A stretch of 64,000 bases of DNA from Pseudomonas fluorescens (GCF_001902145.1 NZ_MRST01000027.1:788519-852518); one strand, 5' to 3'. Shown: positions 43,519-52,713, counted from the first letter of the stretch. Numbers and translations: made by a program. Notes: generated by a model not told the origin, from the sequence alone.

Positions 43519-43544
43519 CAAACCCCGCCTTTTGGCGGGGTTTG
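43519..43544. terminator. Terminator of the siderophore operon
   Basis: CAAACCCCGCC-TTTT-GGCGGGGTTTG, a perfect 11-pair stem, between the receptor and the convergent DUF2058 gene. Confidence 0.9.
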
Positions 43545-43558
43545 TCATTTCCAGCGGC

Positions 43559-44104
43559 TTACCACATCAGATCATCAGGGATCTGGTAGGCGGCGTACGG
43601 ATCATCCTCATCCGGCACCTGGCTTTCGGTAAGGATGTTGAGCTGCACGATGCGCTCCGGAGCGCGCTCCTGAATCTTCAGCGCCGCTTCCCGTGGGATC
43701 ACCTCGTAGCCGCCACCGTGGTGCACGATGGCCAGGGAGCCGTTGCTCAGCTTGTTGCGCATCAGCGTGTTGACCGACAGGCGCTTGACCTTCTTGTCAT
43801 CCACGAAGTTGTAGTAGTCCTCGGTGGTCAGCTTGGGCAGACGCGAGGTCTCGATCAGTTGCTTGACCTGGGCGGTACGCGCCTTGGCCTCGGCTTTTTC
43901 CTGCTGCTGACGGTTCAGCTCCTGGTCACGCTTGACCTTCTCGGCCTGGGCCTCGGCAGCCAGGCGCGCCTGGGTGTCATCGACTTCGGCCTGGCCTTTG
44001 TGGACCAGGCGCTGCTGTTTCTGTTTCTCTTTGCCGACCTGCTTGGCCTGCTTTTGGTTGACCAGACCTGCTTTGAGCAACTGGTCGCGAAGGGAAAGGC
44101 TCAT
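43559..44104 (-). CDS. DUF2058 family protein (181 aa)
   Basis: N-terminus MSLSLRDQLLKAGLVNQKQAKQ is the DUF2058/YaiL signature, followed by a long charged coiled coil rich in Lys, Gln and Glu (about 25-85) and a compact C-terminal domain (YYNFVDDKKVKRLSVNTLMR ... GGGYEVIPREAALKI). Thought to be a nucleoid- or polynucleotide-associated protein. Downstream of mazG on the same strand with 25 bases between. Confidence 0.9.
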   Translation of the reverse strand: MSLSLRDQLLKAGLVNQKQAKQVGKEKQKQQRLVHKGQAEVDDTQARLAAEAQAEKVKRDQELNRQQQEKAEAKARTAQVKQLIETSRLPKLTTEDYYNFVDDKKVKRLSVNTLMRNKLSNGSLAIVHHGGGYEVIPREAALKIQERAPERIVQLNILTESQVPDEDDPYAAYQIPDDLMW

Positions 44105-44129
44105 GGTGCTTACTCACTTAGGCAACTGC

Positions 44130-44963
44130 TCAACCGCAGCTGGACACATTCTTTTCCTGACGTTTGGCTTCACCCCAGAGGGCGTCCAACACTTCGAGGG
44201 TGCAATCTTCTATGGGTTGGTGTGTTTCGCGCAATGCCTGTTCGATAAATCGGAAACGTCGTTCGAACTTGGCATTGGCGCCGCGCAATGCGGTTTCCGG
44301 GTCGACCTTGAGGTGACGCGCCAGGTTGACCGCGGCAAACAGCAGGTCACCGACTTCATCGGCGATAGCTTGCGGATCGTTATCGGCCATGGCTTCGAGC
44401 ACTTCGTCCAGCTCTTCGCGCACGTTGTCCACCACCGGTAAAGCGGATGGCCAGTCGAATCCGACTTGGCTGGCACGCTTTTGCAATTTGGCCGCGCGGG
44501 ACAGTGAAGGCAAGGCCGTTGGCACATCATCCAGAAGGGAAAGTTGCTCGGGAGCGTCGGACTTTTCTGCGCGCTCCTCGGCTTTGATCTGTTCCCAGCG
44601 TTCCTTGACCTGTTCTTCGCTTAACTGCGGGATATCCAGCGGTGCGTACAGGTCGCCAGTGGGGAACACATGGGGATGGCGTCTAATCAGCTTGCGCGTG
44701 ATGCTATCGACCACGCCGGCAAATTCGAAGCGCCCTTCTTCACGCGCCAACTGGCTGTAATACACCACCTGGAACAGCAGGTCGCCCAGCTCACCTTGCA
44801 AGTGATCAAAGTCGCCACGCTCGATGGCGTCGGCCACTTCGTAGGCTTCTTCCAGGGTGTGCGGGACGATGGTGGCGTAGGTTTGCTTGATGTCCCACGG
44901 GCAGCCGTATTGCGGGTCGCGCAGGCGGTTCATCAGGTGCAGCAGGTCTTCGAGTGAATACAT
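44130..44963 (-). CDS. mazG: Nucleoside triphosphate pyrophosphohydrolase MazG
   Basis: A 277-aa protein made of two MazG domains, as in E. coli: first with PQYGCPWDIKQTYATIVPHTLEEAYEV and the metal-binding EEAYE/ELGDLL blocks, second with FDWPSALPVVDNVREELDEVLEA and DEVGDLLFAAVNLARHL. It hydrolyses non-canonical and excess NTPs and affects ppGpp levels; relA lies 154 bases upstream on the same strand across a REPIN. Start at 44963 by homology; the upstream codons are translated REP. Confidence 0.95.
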   Translation of the reverse strand: MYSLEDLLHLMNRLRDPQYGCPWDIKQTYATIVPHTLEEAYEVADAIERGDFDHLQGELGDLLFQVVYYSQLAREEGRFEFAGVVDSITRKLIRRHPHVFPTGDLYAPLDIPQLSEEQVKERWEQIKAEERAEKSDAPEQLSLLDDVPTALPSLSRAAKLQKRASQVGFDWPSALPVVDNVREELDEVLEAMADNDPQAIADEVGDLLFAAVNLARHLKVDPETALRGANAKFERRFRFIEQALRETHQPIEDCTLEVLDALWGEAKRQEKNVSSCG

Positions 44964-45002
44964 CAGTCTCTTTCCGCTGGAGTGAAAATACTGAAAATCC
45001 AA

Positions 45003-45091
45003 TGTGGGAGCGGGCTTGCTCGCGAAAGCGGTGGGCCAGTCAACACATCCGGCACTGACAAACCGCATTCGCGAGCAAGCCCGCTCCCACA
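45003..45091. repeat. REPIN, class A, between relA and mazG
   Basis: TGTGGGAGCGGGCTTGCTCG at 45003 and its inverse ending at 45091. Both flanking genes run on the minus strand, so it lies inside a possible relA-mazG transcript and could modulate readthrough. Confidence 0.92.
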
Positions 45092-45116
45092 GGTTACTGC
45101 GCGTTCATTCAGATTT

Positions 45117-47360
45117 TCACGGGGTGCGGTTGCGCCGGGTTTCGATGATGTTCGGCAATTGGGAAATCCGCCCCAGCAACCGCCCCAGCGCATCCAACCC
45201 CGGAATCTCGATGGTCAGGGACATCAACGCCGTGTTGTCTTCCTTGTTCGAGCGGGTATTGACCGCCAGCACGTTGATCCGCTCATTGAGCAGCACTTGC
45301 GAGACGTCACGCAGCAAGCCGGAACGGTCATAGGCGCGGATGATGATGTCCACCGGGTAAGTGAGCACCGGCACCGGGCCCCAGCTGACCTGGATGATCC
45401 GCTCCGGTTCGCGCCCGCCCAGTTGCAGCACCGAGGCGCAATCCTGACGGTGAATGCTCACGCCACGGCCCTGGGTGATGTAGCCGACAATGGCGTCGCC
45501 CGGCAGTGGCTGGCAGCAGCCGGCCATTTGCGTCATCAGGTTGCCCACGCCCTGGATCTGGATATCGCCACGCTTGCCCGGTTTGTAGCCAGTGGCTTTG
45601 CGCGGGATCAGCTCCAGCTGTTCGTTGCCGCGCTCCGGCTCGACCAGTTGCTGGGCCAGGTTGACCAGTTGCGCCAGGCGCAGGTCTCCAGCACCGAGGG
45701 CGGCGAACATGTCTTCGGCGATCTTCATGTTGGCCTTTTCGGCCAGCTTGTCGAAGTCCACCTGAGGCAGGCCCAGGCGCGCCAGTTCGCGTTCAAGCAA
45801 GGTCTTGCCGGCGGCGACGTTCTGGTCGCGCGCCTGCAGCTTGAACCAGTGGACGATCTTCGCCCGCGCCCGCGAGGTGGTGATGTAGCCCAGGTTCGGG
45901 TTCAGCCAGTCGCGGCTCGGCGTGCCGTGCTTGCTGGTGATGATCTCGACCTGTTCACCGGTTTGCAGGCTGTAGTTGAGCGGCACGATGCGCCCGTTGA
46001 TCTTGGCGCCGCGGCAGTTATGCCCGATTTCGGTGTGCACGCGATAGGCGAAGTCCAGCGGCGTGGCGCCCTTGGGCAAGTCGATGGCGTGGCCGTCAGG
46101 CGTGAAGATATAGACCCGGTCCGGCTCGATATCCACCCGCAGTTGCTCGGCCAGGCCACCGATGTCGCCGAGCTCCTCGTGCCATTCCAGCACTTGGCGC
46201 AGCCAGGAAATTTTCTCTTCGTACTGGTTAGACCCGGCCTTGACGTCGGTGCCCTTGTAGCGCCAATGCGCACACACACCCAGCTCGGCCTCTTCGTGCA
46301 TGGCGTGGGTGCGGATCTGCACTTCCAGCACCTTGCCTTCAGGGCCGATTACCGCCGTGTGCAGCGAGCGGTAGCCGTTTTCCTTGGGGTTGGCGATATA
46401 GTCGTCGAATTCCTTGGGAATGTGCCGCCACAGGGTGTGGACGATACCCAGCGCGGTGTAGCAGTCGCGCATTTCCGGCACCAGCACGCGCACCGCACGC
46501 ACGTCGTAGATCTGGCTGAAGGCCAGGCCCTTGCGCTGCATTTTGCGCCAGATGGAATAGATGTGCTTGGCGCGGCCGCTGATATCGGCGTCCACGCCGG
46601 TGGCCTGCAACTCCGAACGCAACTGGCCCATCACGTCGCTGATAAAGCGCTCGCGGTCCAGGCGCCGCTCATGCAGCAGCGTGGCGATCTGTTTGTACTG
46701 GTCGGGTTCCAGGTAGCGGAAGGACAAATCCTCCAGCTCCCACTTGATGTGGCCGATGCCCAGGCGATGGGCCAGCGGCGCGTAGATATCGAAGACTTCG
46801 CGGGCCACACGGTTGCGTTTTTCGTCATCGGCGGTCTTCACCGCACGGATCGCGCAGGTACGCTCGGCCAGCTTGATCAGGGCAACGCGCACGTCGTCGA
46901 CCATCGCTACCAGCATTTTGCGCAGGTTTTCTACCTGGCCCTGGGTGCCCAGCACCATGGACTGACGCGGGCTGAGGCTGGCACTGATGGCGGCCATGCG
47001 CAGCACGCCGTCGATCAGCTTGGCCACCACCGAACCGAAACGCTGGCCAACGGTGGCCAACGGAATATGCCCTTCGCGCACGCCGCGATAGAGCACGGCG
47101 GCGATCAGCGAATCCTGGTCCAACTTGAGATCGGCGAGGATCTCGGCGATTTCCAGGCCAGTGCGAAAACTTGAAGTGCCTTCGGCCCACAGGTTCTTGG
47201 CCGCATTGTCTTGCTGCTCAGACTCACGAGCGAACTCGCAGGCTGCTTTCAAGGCTTCACGGTCCAGTGCCGGGTCGACACTGACGGCATGATCCAGCCA
47301 TGCCTCGAGATTGATACTGCCGTCGGTGTTGATCGGCTGGTGTGCTCTCACCTGTACCAT
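45117..47360 (-). CDS. relA: GTP pyrophosphokinase RelA
   Basis: A 747-aa protein starting MVQVRAHQPINTDGSINLEA, with a degenerate hydrolase domain (LYRGVREG replaces the HD motif, as in gamma-proteobacterial RelA), the synthetase domain with YDVRAVRVLVPEMRDCYTALG and the EFDDYIANPKENGYRSLHT block, TGS domain (VYIFTPDGHAIDLPKGATPLDFA), zinc-finger-like region and C-terminal ACT domain. It makes (p)ppGpp on stalled ribosomes. Longer start at 47405 rejected because the homologues begin at MVQVR. Confidence 0.98.
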   Translation of the reverse strand: MVQVRAHQPINTDGSINLEAWLDHAVSVDPALDREALKAACEFARESEQQDNAAKNLWAEGTSSFRTGLEIAEILADLKLDQDSLIAAVLYRGVREGHIPLATVGQRFGSVVAKLIDGVLRMAAISASLSPRQSMVLGTQGQVENLRKMLVAMVDDVRVALIKLAERTCAIRAVKTADDEKRNRVAREVFDIYAPLAHRLGIGHIKWELEDLSFRYLEPDQYKQIATLLHERRLDRERFISDVMGQLRSELQATGVDADISGRAKHIYSIWRKMQRKGLAFSQIYDVRAVRVLVPEMRDCYTALGIVHTLWRHIPKEFDDYIANPKENGYRSLHTAVIGPEGKVLEVQIRTHAMHEEAELGVCAHWRYKGTDVKAGSNQYEEKISWLRQVLEWHEELGDIGGLAEQLRVDIEPDRVYIFTPDGHAIDLPKGATPLDFAYRVHTEIGHNCRGAKINGRIVPLNYSLQTGEQVEIITSKHGTPSRDWLNPNLGYITTSRARAKIVHWFKLQARDQNVAAGKTLLERELARLGLPQVDFDKLAEKANMKIAEDMFAALGAGDLRLAQLVNLAQQLVEPERGNEQLELIPRKATGYKPGKRGDIQIQGVGNLMTQMAGCCQPLPGDAIVGYITQGRGVSIHRQDCASVLQLGGREPERIIQVSWGPVPVLTYPVDIIIRAYDRSGLLRDVSQVLLNERINVLAVNTRSNKEDNTALMSLTIEIPGLDALGRLLGRISQLPNIIETRRNRTP

Positions 47361-47481
47361 CTTGCTTACCTTCCCTACGACGCACCTTCGATGCGCCAAA
47401 ATCATCGCCGACTTTTACTGCGAGCTCCGTGGCAGTGTTCAGGCCCTGGAGAACGCAGGCCAGTCGGATTAAACGGGCATC

Positions 47482-48834
47482 CTAGCCCGCTTCAAATAAC
47501 GCCATGGCCTCGACATGCGCGGTCTGCGGAAACATGTCGAGGATCCCGGCACGCTTTAGCCGGTAGCCTTGCTTGACCAACTCAACCGTGTCCCGCGCCA
47601 GCGTGGCTGGGTTGCAGGACACATACACCAGGCGCTTGGCCCCTAAGGCTGCAAGTTTGCGCACAACCTCCAGGGCACCATCGCGGGGTGGGTCCAAGAG
47701 TACCGCAGAAAAGCCCTGTTTGGCCCATTCTGCGTCGGTCAAAGGCTGGGACAAATCGGCCTGAAAAAACTGTGCGTTATGCACATGGTTGCTGACGGCA
47801 TTGAGCGCCGCACGGTCCACCATGGCCTGTACGCCCTCCACCGCCACCACTTCGCGTACGTCGCGAGCCAGTGGCAGGGCAAAGTTGCCCAGGCCGCAAA
47901 ACAGGTCCAGTACCCGTTCGTCGGCTTGTGGCGCCAGCCATTGCAACGCTTGGGCGACCATCGCCTGGTTGACCCCGGCGTTGACCTGCACAAAGTCGCC
48001 CGGCCGGTACGCCAGCTCCAGATCCCACGCATCCAAACGGAAGCCCAGGGCCTGACCTGGCTCGACGGGCTCCGGCTGCCCTTCCCCGTGCAGCCACAAT
48101 TGGGCGTCATGGAAGGCGCAGAATTCCTTGAGGATCTGCAGGTCAGCCTCGGACAACGGTGCCATATGCCGCAGCAACACGGCGATGGACGAACCGCTGA
48201 ACAACTCGACATGCCCCAACGCCTGCGGTTTGCTCAGGCGACGCAGCATCGTTGGCAAACGCTGCATGATCGGTTGCAAGGCCTGTACCAGCACTGGGCA
48301 ATCATCGATAGCGACGATGTCCTGGCTGGCCACGGCGCGAAAACCCACTTCAAGCTGTTTGGCCTTTGCATCCCAGCGCACCGCCACGCGGGCGCGGCGC
48401 CGATAACCGAACTCCGGCCCGCTCAGCGGCGCTGCCCACTCCTGTGGCTCGACACCGGCCACCCGGGACAATTGCTCGGCAAGCATGCGCTGTTTCAGGG
48501 CAAGCTGTTCTTCATGGGGCAGGTGCTGCACGCTGCAACCGCCGCAGCGGCCAACATGGGCGCAGGGTGCCGGGCGACGCAATTCGCTGGCCTGGAACAC
48601 CCGCTCGGTGCGCGCCTCGACCACTTTGCCATGGGCGCCCAACACCCGTGCTTCCACCTCTTCGCCGGCCAACGCACCATTTACAAACCAGGTGCGGCCT
48701 TCAAAGAACACGATGCCCCGGCCATCATTGGCCAGGCGCTCGATGGTCAGGCGCTGTTTCTTGCCCACGGGTATCTGTGGGGCCCGGCTGCCGCCCGTCG
48801 GTTGGAAGCGCAGCCCTCTCTCGTGCTTGGCCAT
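47482..48834 (-). CDS. rlmD: 23S rRNA (uracil-1939-C5)-methyltransferase RlmD
   Basis: A 450-aa protein: N-terminal TRAM domain (about 20-75), iron-sulfur cysteines in CAHVGRCGGCSVQHL (about 92-106) with a further Cys in IDDCPVL, SAM fold (ERVLDLFCGLGNFALPLA), and the catalytic Cys in YVSCNPATLARD with LLDPPRDGA. It methylates U1939 of 23S rRNA. The start ATG overlaps the cysM stop by one base (TGATG). In many Pseudomonas it precedes relA, as here. Confidence 0.95.
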   Translation of the reverse strand: MAKHERGLRFQPTGGSRAPQIPVGKKQRLTIERLANDGRGIVFFEGRTWFVNGALAGEEVEARVLGAHGKVVEARTERVFQASELRRPAPCAHVGRCGGCSVQHLPHEEQLALKQRMLAEQLSRVAGVEPQEWAAPLSGPEFGYRRRARVAVRWDAKAKQLEVGFRAVASQDIVAIDDCPVLVQALQPIMQRLPTMLRRLSKPQALGHVELFSGSSIAVLLRHMAPLSEADLQILKEFCAFHDAQLWLHGEGQPEPVEPGQALGFRLDAWDLELAYRPGDFVQVNAGVNQAMVAQALQWLAPQADERVLDLFCGLGNFALPLARDVREVVAVEGVQAMVDRAALNAVSNHVHNAQFFQADLSQPLTDAEWAKQGFSAVLLDPPRDGALEVVRKLAALGAKRLVYVSCNPATLARDTVELVKQGYRLKRAGILDMFPQTAHVEAMALFEAG

Positions 48835-49736
48835 CAGTTGGGTTCGTCGAAAATGCCGGTCGACAGGTAACGGTCGCCTCGGTCACAGATGATCGCGACG
48901 ATCACCGCGTTTTCCACTTCTTTGGACAAGCGCAACATACCGGCCACGGCGCCACCGGAGGACACGCCGCAGAAGATGCCTTCTTCACGCGCCAGACGGC
49001 GGGTGGTGTCTTCGGCTTCGCGCTGGGCCATGTCAATGATGCGGTCTACCCGCGTGGCGTTGTAGATCTTCGGCAAATACTCTTCGGGCCAACGACGAAT
49101 ACCCGGGATGGCCGCGCCTTCCATCGGTTGCAGGCCGACGATCTGGATCGCCGGGTTCTGCTCCTTGAGGTAGCGCGAGTTGCCCATGATGGTACCGGTG
49201 GTGCCCATGGAGCTGACGAAGTGGGTGATGGTGCCCTGGGTCTGGCGCCAGATCTCCGGGCCGGTGCTGGTGTAGTGCGCCTCGGGGTTATCGCCGTTGG
49301 CGAACTGGTCGAGCACCACGCCACGGCCTTCGGCGGCCATGCGCTCGGCAAGATCGCGGGCGCCTTCCATGCCTTCTTCCTGGGTAACCAGGATCAGCTG
49401 GGCGCCATAGGCGGTCATCGCCGCCTTGCGCTCGGCGCTGCCGTTGTCGGGCATGATCAGCACCATCTTGTAACCCTTGATCGCTGCGGCCATGGCCAGG
49501 GCGATTCCGGTATTACCCGAGGTGGCTTCGATCAGGGTGTCGCCGGGTTTGATCTGCCCACGCAACTCGGCGCGGGCGATCATCGACAGCGCCGGGCGGT
49601 CTTTGACCGAGCCGGCCGGGTTATTGCCCTCGAGCTTGAGCAACAGGGTATTGCTGGTTTCACCCGCCATGCGTTGCAAGCGGACCAGGGGCGTGTTGCC
49701 GACACAATCGGCGATTGTTGGGTACTGCAAGGTCAT
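48834..49736 (-). CDS. cysM: Cysteine synthase B
   Basis: A 300-aa PLP enzyme with VGNTPLVRLQRM, the PLP lysine in NPAGSVKDRPA (about 39-49), EATSGNTGIALAMA, the phosphate loop SSMGTTGTIMGNS and SSGGAVAGMLRL. The charged helix and RRWPEEYLPKIY point to the CysM branch, which can use thiosulfate. It lies just upstream of rlmD with a one-base overlap. Confidence 0.95.
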   Translation of the reverse strand: MTLQYPTIADCVGNTPLVRLQRMAGETSNTLLLKLEGNNPAGSVKDRPALSMIARAELRGQIKPGDTLIEATSGNTGIALAMAAAIKGYKMVLIMPDNGSAERKAAMTAYGAQLILVTQEEGMEGARDLAERMAAEGRGVVLDQFANGDNPEAHYTSTGPEIWRQTQGTITHFVSSMGTTGTIMGNSRYLKEQNPAIQIVGLQPMEGAAIPGIRRWPEEYLPKIYNATRVDRIIDMAQREAEDTTRRLAREEGIFCGVSSGGAVAGMLRLSKEVENAVIVAIICDRGDRYLSTGIFDEPN

Positions 49737-49841
49737 GGCGTATTCGCAATCCAGACTGCGGGGCGCACATCATACCGGGAAAGGCCGGCGGGCCATATCA
49801 CGCAAAGTGTGGTGCTTATGGCTTAAAGGCATAAGCCGGGT

Positions 49842-50441
49842 TTATGTCGGGTCGCCATGGTTGCGCTGGAATACTTCATCGCCCATCGCAGCAATCTGCC
49901 CTTCGATCAGCGCTTCAAAGGGTTTGAGCAGTGGCTCAAACGACGTCGGCGCTTCCAATACCTGCAACGCCTGCGTGATCGCTTCGACCGTCGACAAGGC
50001 GCCAGGCCCCGGCGCCTTGCGCAAGCGATAGCGGGAAACGCCACCTTCGGCCAATGTCACCCGGGGCAACGCCGCCAGCAAGGGGTTGAGGTGCAACAGT
50101 TTGCGCGCCTTGCGCCAGGTGCCATCGGGAACCACCAACAGCAGTGGCTGATCGTCAGGTGCATAGGCATGCAGCGGCTCGGCGTCATCCGCCGGAAACA
50201 ACAGGCGTACCCGATAGCCAGGCGGGTTCAATAGCCTCGCAAGGTCATCAAACACCTCCCCAACCACCAACTGCGCATTGTTCAGGCCCAACGCCGCCAA
50301 CCGAGCGGTATTGAGCGCATGGCCGACCTCGCTCGGGTGCTGCAACAGCAACACGCGGGTGCGGCTGTCGAGGTGGGGGATCAGCGCACAAAGGCAGTGC
50401 GTGGTCGGGCGCAGGCAGCGCGGGCAATGGGGTCGGGACAT
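49842..50441 (-). CDS. tRNA-uridine aminocarboxypropyltransferase (DTW domain)
   Basis: A 199-aa DTW-domain protein. Cysteines near the N-terminus (CPRCLRPTTHCLCALIP) form a zinc-like site; the DTW signature is VPDGTWRKARKL (about 126-137), where Asp-Gly-Thr-Trp matches the D-(G)TW motif; SRYRLRKAPGPGALSTVEA follows. Characterised members (TapT/TuaA) add acp to U47 or related positions of tRNA using SAM. The 105-base gap to cysM holds a small GGCTTA/TAAGCC hairpin only. Confidence 0.85.
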   Translation of the reverse strand: MSRPHCPRCLRPTTHCLCALIPHLDSRTRVLLLQHPSEVGHALNTARLAALGLNNAQLVVGEVFDDLARLLNPPGYRVRLLFPADDAEPLHAYAPDDQPLLLVVPDGTWRKARKLLHLNPLLAALPRVTLAEGGVSRYRLRKAPGPGALSTVEAITQALQVLEAPTSFEPLLKPFEALIEGQIAAMGDEVFQRNHGDPT

Positions 50442-50448
50442 GGTGTTT

Positions 50449-51342
50449 TCAGGCCTGGTTGAGCTGGGTCTTGAGCAAATCGCGGAAGGTCTGGATCAGT
50501 GGCTCGCGGCTGCGGCCACGGCGCATGATCATCGAAAACGGCGCCTGGTAGCCGAAGGTGGCCGGCAGCAAAACGCGCAGGTCGCCCTTGTCAGCCCAGG
50601 CCTGGGCGTAGTGCTCTGGCAGGTAGCCAATATAAGCGCCCGACAACACCAGAATCAGTTGCGCCTCCATACTTTCCACCGTGGCAGCGCTGTGCTTGAA
50701 GCCATGGCGCGCCAGCTCGGCCTGGCTCCAGTAACCTCGCCCGACCATGCGTTGCTGGGTGATCACTTGTTCCGGAATGCGCCGTTCGTTGAACAGCGGG
50801 TGCCGGGTGCTGCAATACAACCAGTGCTGTTCGCGGTACAGCGGCATGTAGACCAGCCCGCTCATGCGGTTGGAAAACGCACCGATGGCCAGGTCAAGGC
50901 GGTTGTCCTGCACCCCCAATTGCAATTCGTAGGGGCTCATCACCGACAGGTGCAAATGCACTGCCGGGTGCTCCAGGCTGTAGGCGCCAATCACTTCGGC
51001 GAACGGCAAGGCCTTGTCGCTGACGGTGGAGTCGAGCACGCCGAGCTTGAGGGTGCCGCGCAACTCGCCTTTCAACGCGGCGGCGTATTGCTCGAAACCT
51101 TCGAGTTCGCCCAACAGGCGCAGGGTTTCCTGATGAAACAGCTCGCCCTTGCTGGTCAGGCTGAAGCCGCCACGGCCGCGATGGCATAGCACCAGGCCCA
51201 AGGCCGATTCGAGTTGGCTCATGTAGGTGCTGATGGCCGAAGTCGACAGGTTCAGTTCGTGCTGGGCGTTGGCGAACCCCTGGTGACGCACGACGCTGAC
51301 GAAGATGCGCAGGAGTTTCAGGTCGGGCAAGGCGTTGGCCAT
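50449..51342 (-). CDS. gbuR: LysR-family regulator, probable activator of the guanidinobutyrase gene
   Basis: A 297-aa LysR protein: HTH at residues about 20-45 (GFANAQHELNLSTSAISTYMSQLESALG) and an effector-binding domain starting near 90. It is divergent from gbuA with 258 bases between starts, the position of GbuR next to gbuA in P. aeruginosa. A REPIN fills part of the intergenic region. The gene name rests on synteny and general likeness. Confidence 0.75.
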   Translation of the reverse strand: MANALPDLKLLRIFVSVVRHQGFANAQHELNLSTSAISTYMSQLESALGLVLCHRGRGGFSLTSKGELFHQETLRLLGELEGFEQYAAALKGELRGTLKLGVLDSTVSDKALPFAEVIGAYSLEHPAVHLHLSVMSPYELQLGVQDNRLDLAIGAFSNRMSGLVYMPLYREQHWLYCSTRHPLFNERRIPEQVITQQRMVGRGYWSQAELARHGFKHSAATVESMEAQLILVLSGAYIGYLPEHYAQAWADKGDLRVLLPATFGYQAPFSMIMRRGRSREPLIQTFRDLLKTQLNQA

Positions 51343-51369
51343 GGGGGCTCCAAGCGTGGGAACGATAAC

Positions 51370-51468
51370 TGTAGGAGCGAGCTTGCTCGCGAAAAACCTG
51401 ATGACGCCGCGTACATCTGGGCGTACGCATCATCGTTGACGTTTTTCGCGAGCAAGCTCGCTCCTACA
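51370..51468. repeat. REPIN, class B, in the gbuR-gbuA intergenic region
   Basis: TGTAGGAGCGAGCTTGCTCG at 51370 and its inverse ending at 51468. It begins 27 bases upstream of the LysR start and ends 132 bases before gbuA, so it lies in a promoter region rather than at gene ends. Confidence 0.92.
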
Positions 51469-51600
51469 GGGTCCAGGGAGTTTACCCCAGGCTTTAGTTT
51501 AGAAAAATCTGAACTAAGTATTTGCCCCTGCCGATTCTTCCTGCCCCAGGCTTTTCGCAGAATCGGCCATCAATAAACAAAACAACGATGAGGCAATCCC

Positions 51601-52551
51601 GTGGACAAGATTTTCCACCAACCACTGGGCGGCAACGAAATGCCGCGCTTCGCCGGCATCGCCACCATGATGCGTCTTCCCCACCTGCAGACGGCCAAGG
51701 GCCTGGACGCCGCCTTTATCGGTGTGCCCCTGGATATCGGCACCTCGCTGCGCGCCGGTACACGCTTTGGCCCTCGGGAAATCCGCGCCGAGTCGGTGAT
51801 GATCCGGCCCTACAACATGGCCACCGGCGCCGCACCGTTCGACTCACTGTCGGTGGCCGATATCGGCGACGTGGCGATCAATACCTTTAACCTGCTCGAC
51901 GCGGTGCGCATCATCGAAGAGGCCTACGACGAGATCCTCGAGCACGACGTCATTCCCCTGACCCTGGGTGGCGACCACACCATCACTCTGCCGATCCTGC
52001 GGGCGATCCACAAAAAACATGGCAAGGTCGGGCTGGTACACATCGACGCCCACGCCGACGTCAACGATCATATGTTCGGCGAGAAAATTGCCCACGGCAC
52101 CACCTTCCGCCGCGCCGTGGAAGAAGGCTTGCTCGATTGCGACCGCGTAGTGCAGATCGGCCTGCGTGCCCAGGGGTATACCGCCGAAGACTTCAACTGG
52201 AGCCGCAAGCAAGGCTTCCGTGTGGTCCAGGCCGAAGAATGCTGGCATCACTCCCTCGCGCCGCTAATGGCCGAAGTGCGAGAAAAAGTCGGCGGTGGCC
52301 CGGTGTACCTGAGTTTCGACATCGACGGCATCGACCCCGCCTGGGCGCCCGGCACCGGCACCCCGGAAATCGGCGGGCTGACCACCATCCAAGCCATCGA
52401 AATCATCCGTGGCTGCCAGGGTCTCGATCTGATTGGTTGCGACCTGGTAGAAGTTTCGCCGCCTTACGACACCACCGGCAATACCTCGCTGCTGGGCGCC
52501 AACTTGCTGTACGAAATGCTCTGCGTATTGCCTGGCGTCGCGCATCGCTGA
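51601..52551 (+). CDS. gbuA: Guanidinobutyrase
   Basis: A 316-aa ureohydrolase with a GTG start at 51601 (GAGG upstream) and the binuclear manganese motifs GGDHTITLPIL (about 120-130), VHIDAHADVNDHM (145-157) and SFDIDGIDPAWAPGTGTPE (about 238-256). The N-terminus DKIFHQPLGGNEMPRFAGI and the MIRPYNMATGAAPF block fit GbuA of P. aeruginosa, which hydrolyses 4-guanidinobutyrate to GABA and urea. Agmatinase is the alternative, but the neighbourhood (gbuR-like LysR and a symporter) favours guanidinobutyrase. Confidence 0.88.
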   Translation: MDKIFHQPLGGNEMPRFAGIATMMRLPHLQTAKGLDAAFIGVPLDIGTSLRAGTRFGPREIRAESVMIRPYNMATGAAPFDSLSVADIGDVAINTFNLLDAVRIIEEAYDEILEHDVIPLTLGGDHTITLPILRAIHKKHGKVGLVHIDAHADVNDHMFGEKIAHGTTFRRAVEEGLLDCDRVVQIGLRAQGYTAEDFNWSRKQGFRVVQAEECWHHSLAPLMAEVREKVGGGPVYLSFDIDGIDPAWAPGTGTPEIGGLTTIQAIEIIRGCQGLDLIGCDLVEVSPPYDTTGNTSLLGANLLYEMLCVLPGVAHR

Positions 52552-52713
52552 TAAGGCGAACGCGCTGAGAACAATAAAAACCGCGTCTTCACACTCGCAA
52601 CCAAGGGGATCGCACAGATCCCCGACAACGATGTACCTGACTTTCGCTCGCGTGTTTACCGAGCCAGCTGCCGCCTGATCGCCCATAAAAAATATAATTG
52701 GAGAACCGCCGTC

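Noticed and set aside
44964..45068. Longer start of mazG at 45068
   Set aside because: The extra codons are REP sequence; homologues begin MYSLEDLLHLM.
44982..47174. 730-codon plus-strand frame opposite relA
   Set aside because: Begins in a REPIN and lacks domain structure; relA on the minus strand is complete.
52552..52713. Possible small gene between gbuA and the symporter
   Set aside because: No start with ribosome site and no codon pattern; treated as leader of the symporter gene.
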